A stretch of DNA of 64,000 nucleotides from Chitinophaga costaii (GTDB lineage: Bacteria > Bacteroidota > Bacteroidia > Chitinophagales > Chitinophagaceae), in assembly GCF_900094705.1 (NCBI RefSeq), contig NZ_FMAR01000011.1, forward strand, positions 100,039 through 164,038, given 5' to 3'. The translations under genes and the position numbers were made by a program. The notes below the pieces were generated by a model, which ran no database searches, had not been told where the DNA came from, and saw nothing but the letters and a program-made list of their open reading frames with translations. Each line of letters starts with the position of its first letter. The first letter of the stretch is position 1. This document shows positions 46,087 to 57,000 of this stretch, one piece after another.

Positions 46087-47574
46087 TTAAAACTGCAAAT
46101 AGATGGGCATCATTGGCTGGGTAGATTTTACCTGGATGATGAACCAGAGGAATACCACCATCACCACCACGCTGGCGGGTACGGGCATTTTCTCAAAACG
46201 TTTGGCCAGCCAGTTTTCACTGCTGCGGGGCAGGAAGTGCAGCACAAAGGCCATACCCATCACCCAGAATACGGGTTTATACCCTTCGTATAAGGTACCC
46301 ATTACATTGGGCTGGAAGTCGTATATAATCTGGTGAATGAGTGTCCAGGCATCGGCAAAGGTGCTGGCTTTGAAAAATATCCAGCAAAAGCATACGAAAT
46401 GGAAGGTGATCAATATGCCGACTACTTTCCAAAAGCCGGCGCTAAACCCTTTAAATACATATTGCCGTTTTTTAAGGAAGGTAATGCGAAGCTTGTCCAG
46501 GGCCAGGGCTGCGCCATGCAGCCCCCCCCAGAAAATAAAGTTCCAACTGGCCCCATGCCAGAAACCGCCTATAAGCATGGTAAGGGCCAGGTTTATGTAT
46601 TGACGCACCTTACCCTTGCGGTTGCCGCCCAGCGGAATATAAAGGTAGTCGCGCAGCCAAGAGGAAAGCGAAATATGCCATCGCCGCCAAAACTCCGTGA
46701 TGTTGGTGCTTTGATAGGGCGAGTCGAAGTTGGGCGGAATTTTAAAACCAGTCCAGCGGGCAATGCCCAGGGCAATGTCGGAGTACCCGGAGAAATCGCA
46801 ATAAATGATGAGGGCATACCCATATACCCCCAGCAAACACTCCAGCCCCACGTGTTTGGAAGGGTCGTCGAAAATGTATTGTACGAAGTTCTGGTTAATG
46901 AAATCGGAGATCACCATTTTCTTGAAAAGGCCGGTGAGGATAAGGTACATGCCCTTGCCTACATCCTCCGCCGTTAGTTTATACGGCTTGGCTATTTGCG
47001 GGATAAAATCTGCCGCGCGCACAATGGGCCCCATCATGAGCTTAGGGAAAAACGACAAGAAGAACACGTAGTCCATGAATTCCTTTACGGGCGCTATTTC
47101 CCCCCGGTACACGTCGATGGTGTAACTCAGGTTTTCGAAGGTGTAGAAAGATATGCCGATTGGCAGGAATATCTGTAACGGGGTAAGGTGGCCCAGATGC
47201 AGGTCGTTTACAATACCGATGAAAAAGTTCGTGTATTTAAAGAAAAACAACATGCCTAAATTGGCCACCACGCTTATGCCCAGGAGCAACTTTTTCCTGG
47301 ATAGCCGTGGTTCCCGGTAAATACGGTTGGACAGTATAAAATCCACGACGGCAGAGAGTATGACCAGCCCCACGTACCAGCCGCAGGCCTTGTAAAAAAA
47401 GTAGAGTGAGAACAGGGAAAATACCCACACCCTCCCCTGCTTGCTGCCACTCACGGCCAGGTAGCAAAAGAGAAATACCACGAAGTAGTAAAAGAAGAAA
47501 GCACTGTTCAGCAGAATAGGATCTTCCCGGTGATAGGTGAGCTGATAAGCCAGTTGTTGTAGTACGTCCATCAT
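46087..47574 (-). CDS. MBOAT O-acyltransferase (AlgI/PatA/DltB class)
   Basis: A 495-aa polytopic acyltransferase with about 11 helices. The catalytic His is H340 in LIGGFWHGASWNF; the preceding TEFWRRWHISLSSWLRDYLYIPLGG segment is the AlgI signature. Such proteins transfer acetyl groups across the inner membrane to sugar acceptors through an SGNH partner. Start ATG at 47574 overlaps the stop of the second SGNH gene (ATGA); a second ATG follows directly. Last gene of a four-gene unit. The acceptor (peptidoglycan or exopolysaccharide) is inference. Confidence 0.92.
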   Translation of the reverse strand: MMDVLQQLAYQLTYHREDPILLNSAFFFYYFVVFLFCYLAVSGSKQGRVWVFSLFSLYFFYKACGWYVGLVILSAVVDFILSNRIYREPRLSRKKLLLGISVVANLGMLFFFKYTNFFIGIVNDLHLGHLTPLQIFLPIGISFYTFENLSYTIDVYRGEIAPVKEFMDYVFFLSFFPKLMMGPIVRAADFIPQIAKPYKLTAEDVGKGMYLILTGLFKKMVISDFINQNFVQYIFDDPSKHVGLECLLGVYGYALIIYCDFSGYSDIALGIARWTGFKIPPNFDSPYQSTNITEFWRRWHISLSSWLRDYLYIPLGGNRKGKVRQYINLALTMLIGGFWHGASWNFIFWGGLHGAALALDKLRITFLKKRQYVFKGFSAGFWKVVGILITFHFVCFCWIFFKASTFADAWTLIHQIIYDFQPNVMGTLYEGYKPVFWVMGMAFVLHFLPRSSENWLAKRFEKMPVPASVVVMVVFLWFIIQVKSTQPMMPIYLQF

Positions 47575-48944
47575 AAACCGGCTGTTGTTTTAATATTAAG
47601 CTGAGAATAGTGTTGATATGCGGTGTGAATGGCATCGTAAAGCAGGTTGCCCTGCAACGTGTAGCCATGTGCGTTAAAGTGAATATGATCCGTAGACCAG
47701 GCACCGGAAAAGGCTTTGCTCATGCCACGGTTCTGTTCATAAAAGTCCCAGGCGGCCAGTTGGTGTTCACGCGCGTATTGCAGGATGGCGTTGCGCATCA
47801 CCAGTACGTTGGTGTTAGGGCGGTAGCTCACCTTGTAGGAGGTAACGTACCGTTTGCCCTGCCGGCGGCGGTAGGCTTTGCGGGTGGCTATGCTGCTAGC
47901 CGCCGGGGTGGTAAGTAGCAGGGCCACGTTCGGGTTCAGCTCCCGGAGGGTGGTAACGGTACGGTCTATATTGGCCGCCATCTGGCTGGCGGTGATGCCG
48001 CCATAGGCTTCGTTGGTGCCGAGGGAAATAATGACCAGTTGTGGCTGTAGCACCGTCATCAATGCGGTGAGGGTGCTGCTGTTGTCGTTGTAATGCTGGT
48101 ACATGGCGCTATTCACCCCGATGGCGCTGTATAAAATGCCGGGATGCCCGTTTTGCAGCAAGGCGCCGTAAAAGTGGAAATTCGCATTACTTTGGGTGAG
48201 CCAGTTGGCCGTAAAGCCATTCACCGGCGTATCAAAGGTGAGGGTAGCGTCGGTAAGCTTCAGGGCGTCGCCAGGCAGTGGCACGGGTTGAATATTTACC
48301 TGGGCACCGCCGGCGGTAACAGTGGCGTCGTCGCCACCGTAATATAGCAGGGTGGCCTTTTTCACGGTATTATCCATGGCATTGCCATCATTGCCGCTGA
48401 ACTGGAGGGAGATGGTATGCTGGCGGGTGGTGAGCTCCATGCCGCCGGGGCCAGGGGCCTCGTTCAGACTACGGTCTACAATGCGCTGGGTGTCCCAGAT
48501 GCGGGCGCTGCTCCATTTATAATCACTGGGGCCATTGGTATTGGCGAGGTTAAAAGGGAATACCCATCCCCGCCCTGCATTGCCAAAATCGCCCTGTAGG
48601 CGGCTGGCCAGGGCAGCGGGGAAGAAGCCGGCTTGCACGTGACTATCGCCCAGTTGCAGCACAGACACCACCTGGTCTTTCAGTTGCAAGGCGTCGAAAA
48701 AAGGCGACAGCCCATTTTCCTGCTGGATGCGGTTGGGCGGCGTAAAGGTGGGCGCGGCATTATTGCCGGCCTTGCCCTTGCGGGCGGTAGAGGGTTTACC
48801 ACTTGCTTTTTTGGCAGTGGCAGGCGGCTTATGTTGAATGGCTTTTTTGGCGGGATGTTGTTGCCGCGCGGACATGGTGCCAGTACTGCCGGCCAGTATA
48901 CAGCACAGCAGTAGCAAGACGAGCTTACGGCTTTTCATCTTCAT
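47571..48944 (-). CDS. Exported SGNH-hydrolase-like protein B
   Basis: A 457-aa exported protein. Signal peptide about 1-26, then a Lys/Ala/Pro-rich linker (about 28-66) and an SGNH hydrolase fold: S101 in LGDSHVQAG, GTNEAY as block III, and D419/H422 in STDHIHFN, so the catalytic triad is intact. A beta-rich insertion lies between residues about 170-290. The start codon at 48944 is 20 bases inside the previous gene; an ATG at 48938 is also possible. Its 3' end couples to the MBOAT gene. Probable role: (de)acetylation or acyl transfer on a surface glycan. Confidence 0.88.
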   Translation of the reverse strand: MKMKSRKLVLLLLCCILAGSTGTMSARQQHPAKKAIQHKPPATAKKASGKPSTARKGKAGNNAAPTFTPPNRIQQENGLSPFFDALQLKDQVVSVLQLGDSHVQAGFFPAALASRLQGDFGNAGRGWVFPFNLANTNGPSDYKWSSARIWDTQRIVDRSLNEAPGPGGMELTTRQHTISLQFSGNDGNAMDNTVKKATLLYYGGDDATVTAGGAQVNIQPVPLPGDALKLTDATLTFDTPVNGFTANWLTQSNANFHFYGALLQNGHPGILYSAIGVNSAMYQHYNDNSSTLTALMTVLQPQLVIISLGTNEAYGGITASQMAANIDRTVTTLRELNPNVALLLTTPAASSIATRKAYRRRQGKRYVTSYKVSYRPNTNVLVMRNAILQYAREHQLAAWDFYEQNRGMSKAFSGAWSTDHIHFNAHGYTLQGNLLYDAIHTAYQHYSQLNIKTTAGL

Positions 48945-50349
48945 GATATTTGTTCAATAATGCTTTAAAAAGCAATGCACCTACCTTGGCGGCGCCTTGC
49001 CGGTTAAAATGGGTATAATCCTTATTGGCCAGCGGATGTTCTGACTCTACCCACTGGGTCATGGAACCGTTGCCGCCCATGTTGGCATACAGGTTCCAGA
49101 AAGCGGCTTCATGGGCTTCTGCCATGGTATGCTGTACGCGCAGCAGGGCGGTAACGCCCGGGGCCGTCACGTATTTATCTTCCTTGCGGTAAGACTTGTC
49201 TGCGGTGCTGATCACCAGGAAGGAAGTCTGCGGGAAATCTGCCCGCAGGCTATCCAGCACTTTGGTCATGGGGCGCTGGTACCAGCTATAATCGGTGAGT
49301 TCCGGTTTCCAGAGTATGTTAGCCCCGTATTGTAAAACGATCAGGTCGTAGGGGCGTTCTTCCTGCAGGTGCATAAGCATATCGCGGGAAAGGCGGCCCA
49401 GTTCTATGCCGCTGATGCCACGAAAAGAAAAGTTATCGACAAACACGCCTTCGGGGCTTTCAAAGGAAACGCCGTAAAGGGGCTGGCTACCGGCATTGTC
49501 AAATTTCATGAGGAGGCCGCCGGTGGTATCGGGCTGTATAGCCAGGCTGTTTACCGTTTGATTACCGCTGAGGGGGTAGGTATGTTCATTAGCCGTCAGG
49601 GTGCTGTGGCCATCGCCTGGGCCATAGATAAGGTTCACTTCTTCAAACTTATCCAGGTGGGGCTTGTGTACGGGGCTATATTTCACCCAACTGCCGGCGG
49701 AGGGCAGGAAGGTATGGCCGGAAATGCCCAGGGGCAGGTTACCGGCAGGAAGATTTTTATAATGATAGTCGGTCCAGTCTTTAGAAAAGGTATGGGTAAT
49801 GGTGGTACGGAAAGAGGCCACGATAGAGGTTACTGGTACAAAGCCCACGCCTTCGCCCCCAAAGAAATTTTGCAGACTATCTCGCAGGTCTTCCGTAATG
49901 AGGTCGCCTTCTATCATGGAATCGCCGAAGTAGGCAATGCGTACTTTGCGGCGCTTGCCGGCTTTCAGATCGTGCAGGGCTTGCAGGAAGTGGGCCATTC
50001 CAGGACTAATATCTCCCGGAGTGGTGCTGGTTTTCCCATAATCCTGGATACCGGTGTAGGTTTCAAAATTATAGCGGGGTGCAGCAGCAGTGGCGGTGGT
50101 GTCCACAGCCTGGGTGCTGTCTGCAGGCGATGTGGGCTGGGTGGTGGTACCTGCTACCGTGGCAGCGCTATCTTCTCCAGGAAGGAGGCCGGGGGTATTT
50201 TTAGGCCGCAGATCGGCCAGCAGGTCTACCTGCCGGCTGGTAAAATTTTTGAGAGAAAAACTATTCTGTACGCAAGAGAGCGCCAACAGGCAGCCCAAGG
50301 TTCCCGCAACGATGTAAAAAGGATAAGCAAATCTATTCTTCTCGGACAT
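48925..50349 (-). CDS. Membrane-anchored SGNH-hydrolase-like protein A
   Basis: A 474-aa protein. An N-terminal hydrophobic segment (about 9-31) follows a short charged start, so it is probably a membrane anchor; a weak lipobox (LALSC) is also present. A Pro/Thr/Ala-rich linker follows (about 57-100). SGNH elements: S144 in FGDSMIEGD, QYGANIL as block III and D444/H447 in DYTHFN. ATG at 50349 (MSEKNRF) is chosen over one seven codons upstream. It overlaps protein B by 20 bases. Confidence 0.87.
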   Translation of the reverse strand: MSEKNRFAYPFYIVAGTLGCLLALSCVQNSFSLKNFTSRQVDLLADLRPKNTPGLLPGEDSAATVAGTTTQPTSPADSTQAVDTTATAAAPRYNFETYTGIQDYGKTSTTPGDISPGMAHFLQALHDLKAGKRRKVRIAYFGDSMIEGDLITEDLRDSLQNFFGGEGVGFVPVTSIVASFRTTITHTFSKDWTDYHYKNLPAGNLPLGISGHTFLPSAGSWVKYSPVHKPHLDKFEEVNLIYGPGDGHSTLTANEHTYPLSGNQTVNSLAIQPDTTGGLLMKFDNAGSQPLYGVSFESPEGVFVDNFSFRGISGIELGRLSRDMLMHLQEERPYDLIVLQYGANILWKPELTDYSWYQRPMTKVLDSLRADFPQTSFLVISTADKSYRKEDKYVTAPGVTALLRVQHTMAEAHEAAFWNLYANMGGNGSMTQWVESEHPLANKDYTHFNRQGAAKVGALLFKALLNKYHEDEKP

Positions 50350-50390
50350 ACTAAAAATCGTATGCAGCACTAACGCTTATCCATACGCGC

Positions 50391-50909
50391 TTATTCTTTA
50401 ACCAGCGTCATATCTGCGTCTAATGCATGCAATTTATAACGGGTGATGATAGCGGTGACTCTTGTAACCCATACATTACCGGCGGCAGAATACTTGCCTG
50501 CATGCATGTGTTTTAGCCATAGAGTATAGTCGGATGTTCCTTTCATGGACCTGAACCACTTTTTGCGTTGCAGCGTCTTTACAAAACTATTATAAGAAGC
50601 TGTTGCGTTAGCATATTCTTTATACTTGGAATGATAGGTACCCTTCTTGTGCAATTCGTTCCGGCCTACAATGCCAAAATGATTGTGGAGCAGCCGGGCG
50701 TTCTTGCTATTGCCCATCCCCGATTCCAGCATGGCTACGCCGAGGATAATACTAGCCGGTATACCAGATTCTTTCATCAACTGCTGCGCTACTGGTGTGT
50801 ATTCATGCAAGTAACTTTTTGCGGTGTAATGCTGCGCTTGGGCCGTCCTGAAAATGATCATCAGGCTAAGGCTGCATACGAGTGCCTTTACAATTTTACT
50901 GCATTTCAT
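50391..50909 (-). CDS. Glucosaminidase-domain peptidoglycan hydrolase (GH73-like)
   Basis: A 172-aa exported enzyme. Signal peptide about 1-26 (ending RTAQAQ). The GH73 core has the catalytic Glu E62 in AMLESGMGNS, preceded by LMKESGIPASIILG, and the LHNHFGIVG block. Such domains cleave between N-acetylglucosamine and N-acetylmuramic acid. No LysM or SH3 domain is attached, so substrate anchoring is absent. ATG at 50909 fits the signal peptide; upstream in-frame codons are not signal-like. First gene of the cassette that continues into the SGNH and MBOAT genes 41 bases downstream. Confidence 0.85.
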   Translation of the reverse strand: MKCSKIVKALVCSLSLMIIFRTAQAQHYTAKSYLHEYTPVAQQLMKESGIPASIILGVAMLESGMGNSKNARLLHNHFGIVGRNELHKKGTYHSKYKEYANATASYNSFVKTLQRKKWFRSMKGTSDYTLWLKHMHAGKYSAAGNVWVTRVTAIITRYKLHALDADMTLVKE

Positions 50910-51147
50910 TTGGTGACGTTTAGGTTCAATAAAGCATCCGCCCCAACTCGTTCCCCTATTCAATAATCATCGTTTTCGTGAAAAAATGGTTTTAAATATT
51001 CTTTATTAACGTATAAAACAGGTGGGTATTACCCCATATAGATTATAATTAAATGTAATGCATTTTAATGACCCGGCCAAATCAGGCGACTTCCCGGTGA
51101 ACGTGGTATAGCCAAAGATAAACCATTTACACCGGTTTTGCTGCGGG

Positions 51148-52908
51148 CTAGGCCTTGGGTGCTCTTACCAGGTCTATTTTCAGCTCGTTCAGTTGGGCTT
51201 CGTCTATGGCGCTGGGTGCGTCCAGCATTACGTCTCTGCCCGAATTGTTCTTCGGGAATGCAATGAAATCGCGGATGGTATCACTGCCCCCCAGCAAAGC
51301 GCAGAGACGGTCAAGTCCAAAGGCAATGCCCCCGTGCGGCGGCGCGCCATATTCAAAGGCACCTAACAGGAAGCCAAATTTGTGCTGGGCTTCTTCGGGC
51401 GACATGCCTAAAGCGGCAAACATCTTCTCCTGTAACGGGCGTTGGAAAATACGGATGCTACCCCCGCCTACTTCGGTACCATTCAGCACAATATCGTAAG
51501 CATTGGCCTTTATCTCGGCATAGCGGCTCAGATCGTCCATCAGCGCAATGTGCTCCGGCTTGGGCGAGGTGAAGGGATGGTGGCGGGCCACCCAGCGTTT
51601 TTCTTCCTCTGCGTATTCGAACAGCGGGAAATCTATTACCCACAGGGGTTTAAACACGTTTTTATCCCGCAGGCCCAATCGTTCGCCCATTTCCAGGCGC
51701 AGTTCGGAGGCGGCTTTGCGGGTTTTTTCTTCCCGGCCAGCCACTACCAGTATCAGGTCGCCCGGCTGGGCGTTGGTAAGCGTAGCCCAGGTTTTAAGCT
51801 GGGTTTCGTCGAAAAATTTATCTACAGAACTTTTTACAGACCCGTCTGCACCCACACGGGCGTAGATTAATCCGCTCATGCCTATCTGGGGGCGTTTTAC
51901 CCAATCAGTCAGTTCGTCCAGTTGCTTGCGGGTGTATTCGGCGCAGCCGGTAGCATTGATGGCCAATACCACCTCCGCCTCGTCAAATACTTTGAAACCG
52001 TGGCCCTTTACGGTGTTGGTAAGGTTCACCAGTTTCATATCGAAACGGATATCGGGCTTATCGTTGCCATAATATTCCATGGCATCGTCGAAGGTCATGC
52101 GGGGAAAGGCTTCCGGAAATTCAAGGCCTTTGATCTCGCGGAAGATATATTTCAACATATCCTCGAAGTTGTTGAGAATATCTTCCTGCTCCACAAAACT
52201 CATCTCACAATCTATCTGGGTAAACTCCGGCTGGCGGTCGGCCCGCAGGTCTTCGTCGCGGAAGCATTTTACCACCTGGAAGTAGCGGTCGTACCCGCTT
52301 ACCATGAGCAGTTGCTTAAAGGTTTGGGGCGACTGTGGCAGGGCGTAAAATTCGTTGGTGTTCATACGGCTGGGCACCACGAAATCGCGGGCACCTTCCG
52401 GAGTAGATTTAATTAGAAAAGGCGTTTCAATTTCCATAAAACCCCTGCTATCGAGGAAGTTGCGGGTAGCGCGGTTTACGCGGTAGCGCAGTTCCAGGTT
52501 TTGCTTTACCAGGTTGCGGCGCAGGTCCAGGTAGCGGAATTTCATGCGCAGCTCATCGCCACCATCTGTATCGTCCTGGATGGTGAAGGGCGGCGTTTTG
52601 GCCGCGTTCAGGATGGTATATTGGGTTACAATCACCTCTATATCGCCGGTAGGTATATTTTTATTGATGCTGGTACGCGCAGCAACGGTGCCGCTTACGG
52701 CTATTACGAACTCGCGGCCCAGGGGCTGTGCATCTAGTTGCGCTTGCAGGCTTTCATTGAACAATAGCTGGGTAATGCCATACCGGTCGCGCAAGTCCAC
52801 AAAGTTAATGCTGCCGAATTTGCGCACGGTTTGCACCCATCCCGAGAGGGTTACGGGCGTGCCCGCCTGTTCTATTCTTAATTCGCCACAAGTATGCGTC
52901 CTATACAT
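51148..52908 (-). CDS. aspS: Aspartyl-tRNA synthetase
   Basis: A 586-aa class II synthetase. N-terminal OB-fold anticodon domain (about 1-110), motif 2 in [16 protein letters not shown], bacterial GAD insertion (about 285-420), and motif 3 [15 protein letters not shown] near the C-terminus. Length is typical of bacterial AspRS. The gene follows the FAD oxidoreductase after 81 bases; a TATCTTTG -7 box at 52972-52965 may give it its own promoter. No trace of an AsnRS-like change. Confidence 0.97.
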   Translation of the reverse strand: MYRTHTCGELRIEQAGTPVTLSGWVQTVRKFGSINFVDLRDRYGITQLLFNESLQAQLDAQPLGREFVIAVSGTVAARTSINKNIPTGDIEVIVTQYTILNAAKTPPFTIQDDTDGGDELRMKFRYLDLRRNLVKQNLELRYRVNRATRNFLDSRGFMEIETPFLIKSTPEGARDFVVPSRMNTNEFYALPQSPQTFKQLLMVSGYDRYFQVVKCFRDEDLRADRQPEFTQIDCEMSFVEQEDILNNFEDMLKYIFREIKGLEFPEAFPRMTFDDAMEYYGNDKPDIRFDMKLVNLTNTVKGHGFKVFDEAEVVLAINATGCAEYTRKQLDELTDWVKRPQIGMSGLIYARVGADGSVKSSVDKFFDETQLKTWATLTNAQPGDLILVVAGREEKTRKAASELRLEMGERLGLRDKNVFKPLWVIDFPLFEYAEEEKRWVARHHPFTSPKPEHIALMDDLSRYAEIKANAYDIVLNGTEVGGGSIRIFQRPLQEKMFAALGMSPEEAQHKFGFLLGAFEYGAPPHGGIAFGLDRLCALLGGSDTIRDFIAFPKNNSGRDVMLDAPSAIDEAQLNELKIDLVRAPKA

Positions 52909-52989
52909 ATTCTATAATACTTTTTGTCGATGAATGCCTACGCAGAGGGTAGACAGCAAGTGCGCAAAGATAGTATTGTGGGTGGATTT

Positions 52990-54033
52990 TTATGCTTTCC
53001 ACCTGTTAAAAAACCGTTTTATCTCTATTTCCGGCGGCAAAGGGATATCATTTTCAAGGAGTTGCGAAAAATGCCAGGCCATGAGCGGAGCCAGGGAGCA
53101 GCCTTTGGTACCCAGCCCGTTCCAAACGCCCAGTTGGGGGTATTGCGGGTGTAGGCCCGCTACTGGCCGGCGGTCGGTGGTGGAGGGGCGTATGGCGGCC
53201 TTGTGGCCGGTTACGGTATAGGGAACAGACAGCAGTTGTTGCAGCCCGTTTTCCAGTTCGGCCCTTTTGGCGGCGGTGGGCGCTGTATCCGGAAAGTCCC
53301 AGGCAAAGGTGGAGCCTAACCAGAAATGCTCCGGGGCCTGGGGTACCAGCATAATGGATTTTTTAAGGATGCTTTCGGTAAAAAAGCCCGGTATTTTTAT
53401 GTGAAGGGCCTCCCCTTTGTTGGGCAGGAAGGGAATAAAATTAAAAAAAGGATTGCGGGCAATGGCGGGGCCTTCGCAAAAGATAATGCGTTTTGCCGCC
53501 AGGCCTTTGTAGGAAACATGGTTATCGTGCAGCTCCAGGGCGGCAAAGTCAAATACCGCTTCCTGCAGGCAGCCAAGTTGCGCCAGGTAACGGCGGTAAG
53601 CGGGCAGCAGGTTTTGCAATAGTACGGTGGCCCCTTTTACAATGGCGGCACCATGCTCCTGCTGCAAATAGTGCGCGTAGCGGTTTTCAACTACCGGCTG
53701 TATGTAAGGACTGGTATTGGTTTTGGCGTGAAAGGCGGCTTGCATTTGTGCGGAGGGAAATACCGTAAAGATATCGCGCTCCACGAAGGTGTCTGTATGC
53801 AGCAGGGCAGCCATTGCAGCATAGGTATCTTTGGCAAAGGGGTAGATGCGGTCGTACTCCCAGGCCGTTTCAAAGCGACGGCCAGACACGGGGTTGATGA
53901 TGCCCGCCGCAATGCGGGAGGCTGTGTCCGGGCGGGCCTCATCTATCACCAGTATATCTTTCTGCGCCTGTAGCAGGTGCCAGCTAAGCAAGGTGCCGGC
54001 TATGCCCTGGCCTATGAGGAGGTAGTCTTTCAT
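52990..54033 (-). CDS. FAD-dependent oxidoreductase, DAO/glycine-oxidase-like
   Basis: A 347-aa flavoprotein. The N-terminal dinucleotide-binding motif is IGQGIAGTLLSWHLL, with the Asp that binds ribose in VIDE. The substrate domain is short, and the FAD-binding C-terminal element is NGLGTKGCSLAPLMAWHF. The family oxidises amines or amino acids; the substrate is not resolved. ATG at 54033 (MKDYLLIG) is chosen over an in-frame start 31 codons upstream, which would overlap the end of the A2M gene. It starts 29 bases after that gene and probably shares its transcript. Confidence 0.87.
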   Translation of the reverse strand: MKDYLLIGQGIAGTLLSWHLLQAQKDILVIDEARPDTASRIAAGIINPVSGRRFETAWEYDRIYPFAKDTYAAMAALLHTDTFVERDIFTVFPSAQMQAAFHAKTNTSPYIQPVVENRYAHYLQQEHGAAIVKGATVLLQNLLPAYRRYLAQLGCLQEAVFDFAALELHDNHVSYKGLAAKRIIFCEGPAIARNPFFNFIPFLPNKGEALHIKIPGFFTESILKKSIMLVPQAPEHFWLGSTFAWDFPDTAPTAAKRAELENGLQQLLSVPYTVTGHKAAIRPSTTDRRPVAGLHPQYPQLGVWNGLGTKGCSLAPLMAWHFSQLLENDIPLPPEIEIKRFFNRWKA

Positions 54034-54062
54034 TGGGCCGCAATTTAGGAAAAACGGCCCAG

Positions 54063-57000
54063 CTACTCCTGGATGGTGATACGCTGGGCCGCTGTGTGGG
54101 CGGCAAATTCCGGCGCATACATGCATTGCAAGGTCGTGATGCCATTGGAAAAAACACCGGGGTGGGTGGCATACACTTCATAATCGATGACATGCACCCC
54201 TTGTGATAAGGAATTGAAGAAAAAATTCATAGACACGTCCTGGATGGCCAGGTAATAACCGGCACCGTTTTGCCAGGTGTAGCCGCTCAAAGCACCCACC
54301 GGCTCAAAAGCCGCTGCCCGCAGGTCTTTGAGGTGCACGTATTGCAGGTCCCGTTCGGTGGTTAGGGTGATGCGGATGGTGATCTTATCCCCTACTTTAA
54401 TAGGCTGTGCTGCCGTAATGGGTACCAGGGTATTGTTTTGCGTACGGTATAATTGTTTTTGAACTTGTAAGGTGGTTTTTGCCGCCATTACATGGTTCAT
54501 ATCCTGGAAATACTGCCAGTACAGGGCTCCCCAGGCAGGCTGGCCCTGGGTATGGGCGGCGGTAATGGTTACCTGCCCCATGGCGGGCTGTATGGCAGCG
54601 GGTTTCCAGGTGTGGGTAAAATACCCGGTGCCTGCCTCCGCATTTTCTGCCACCACTTTTTCGTGGCCCACCTGGATGTTGATCTCGGGCGTATGCTCCA
54701 GCCGGCCCGCCTGGAGCAGCAGGGCAAAACAGGCGTCTGCAGTGGCTTTGCTGGTGTGCCAGCCCTGTGCCTGTTTGTTGCGGAGCAGCCAGTTGCTGAT
54801 GCCGTTTACCATATCGGTGTCGTGATTTATTTCTTTGAACGCTTCGAGTAGCTGGGCGGCAACTTCTATGGGCGCTTCATTCCAATAATAACCGGCTATT
54901 ACGTCTTTCCAGTAGGTGCCTTGCTCCTTGTCTTTTATCGCGTATTCTTTCAGTGAGGCCAGTATGTGGCGGGCCGTGATGCTATCACCCTGGCGGTACA
55001 AGGCCAGGGCCAGTAAGGCTTTCGTGTAGGTGCTTTGCTGCTTCCAGGCTGCACATACGTTGGCCAGCAGGCGGCCAAAGGCAGCGTTCATCGTGTAGGT
55101 TAACGGCTGATCTTTAAAAAAACTCCGCGCATAGAGATAATGTATATCCAGTGCACCCGGTAGACTATCAAACTTTGCCAGCACCTGGGCATCGAGATAG
55201 GCGATTGCTTTTTGGCAGCTTGCCCGCATGCCGGCATCGTCGGTGCCGGATAGCTGCAACTGTTGCAAGCGGCCCATACCCGCCACTATGTATTGGGTAA
55301 TGAAACGGTCTTCCCCGCTGCCGTTGAACCAGGGGAAAGCGCCGTTGGGCAATTGCATGGCCTGCAATTTTTGTTTAGCGTTCAGTTTTTCTGTGCCTAG
55401 TTTATAGAGGTCGAAGAGCAGGCCTACGTGTTGTTTACGGGCGTTTTCGCTGGTGGCGTCCAGCACCCAGGGCGTTTCTGCCAGCAGGGCACTTTTCAGG
55501 TCTTCATTTTTTTCGAGGTTGCTAAGCAGGGCGGAAGTGTCTTTATTTTGCCAGGTTTGGAATACCGACCGGATGCGGGGCATGCTGGACACGATGTAGC
55601 CGCCCAGGGCGTTGGCATAATAGCGGTTAAACGTTTGCTCGGCGCATTCGTAGGGGTATTCCATCAGGAAGGGCAATGCCTGCACGGCGTTCCAGGCAGG
55701 GTTGGCGGTAAATTCCAGTTTTAGTTGCTGCTGTTGCAAGGTGGCCGCCGTATCGCTGTGTAGTAAGCCGGGCAGTGAAAACGTAAAGGTGCCATCGCCC
55801 GGAACCGGCAGTGGCAGCGATTCTGTAACCAGGGTATTGTTAGACAGTACCGGGATGGTATTTTCCTCTCCATCGCTGAAATGACCATCGCTGGCGGTAA
55901 CGCGGTAGCGCAGCACACTGGTGAAATGGGCAGGCACCTGGAGCGCAAAAGTAACTGCTGTACTGCCCTGCGGTGGTAGGGTAAAGGCGGGCGCGGGCAG
56001 GATGTTACCAAACGCGCTGTCTACCGGCTGGCCGGTGGCGGCATCCAGCAGCTCCAGGCGGGCATGGCCCTCCAATGGCTGGCTGGCGGTACTGGTTAAT
56101 TTAGCGCTCAGGGTAATGTGGTCGCCTTCGCGCAGGAAGCGGGGCGCATTGGGCATCACCATGAGCGGTTTTTGGGTAACGATTTCGTCTTCGATGTATC
56201 CCATTTTCAGATCGGGGGTATGGGCCAGCCCCATGAACTTCCAGCGGGTAAGCGACTCCGGCAGGGTGAAGGATAACGCTACCTGCCCATTTTTATCCGG
56301 CAGTAAGGTGGGGTAAAAGAAGGCGGTTTCGTTGAAATATTTGCGGGGTATTACTGGCTCCGGCGCTACGGTGAGCGGCAGGAGCGCATCCTTGCCAGGC
56401 TGTACCGCGCCTAAACCGGCTACCACCACGTCTCCGGCGAGGGCCTTATTTTTTTCACTCGCTTCGAATAACAATCCATGCAATGACCCTTGTAGCGCAC
56501 TTATCGGGGCAGGCGCCATGGTGCTCATTCCCCGGAGGCGAATATTATAACTTTCCGGCTTACTATCCCACCGCTGGAGGCGGTCGGGTATCAGTTTGGC
56601 ATACGCAGTAGTATCAGGCGTATCTACCTGGTAACCCGCAGAAGCTTCAAAGCCGGGCGTACTCCAATTGTGGTAGAAATAGGTTTCTCTCCGAAAGTCT
56701 TGCAGGTTCCAGGCTTGTTTGTACAGGGCGTCCAGCGAGGCATCGTACATGCTGGCCATCAGTTCTGCCGCCGTGCCGGCAGGAAGGTTTATTTTCCATT
56801 GTTCTTTTTCCCCGGGCAGCAGTTTATTCCGGTGGGCTTCTAGCTGGATGGGCAGGGCGTATTGCTGCATCGCCGGCAGGTAGCGCTGCTCCCAGTGGTA
56901 CAAGCGGTTGTCTTTTACAAACGTCATATTCACCAGCAACTGGCTATTCCCTGGGCGGGGTATGGACACCGCATTCATACCGGGTTGTAGGCGCAGGAAG

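Noticed and set aside
49369..50373. 334-aa ORF on the plus strand
   Set aside because: Antisense to SGNH-A, which carries the complete SGNH motifs and fits the operon.
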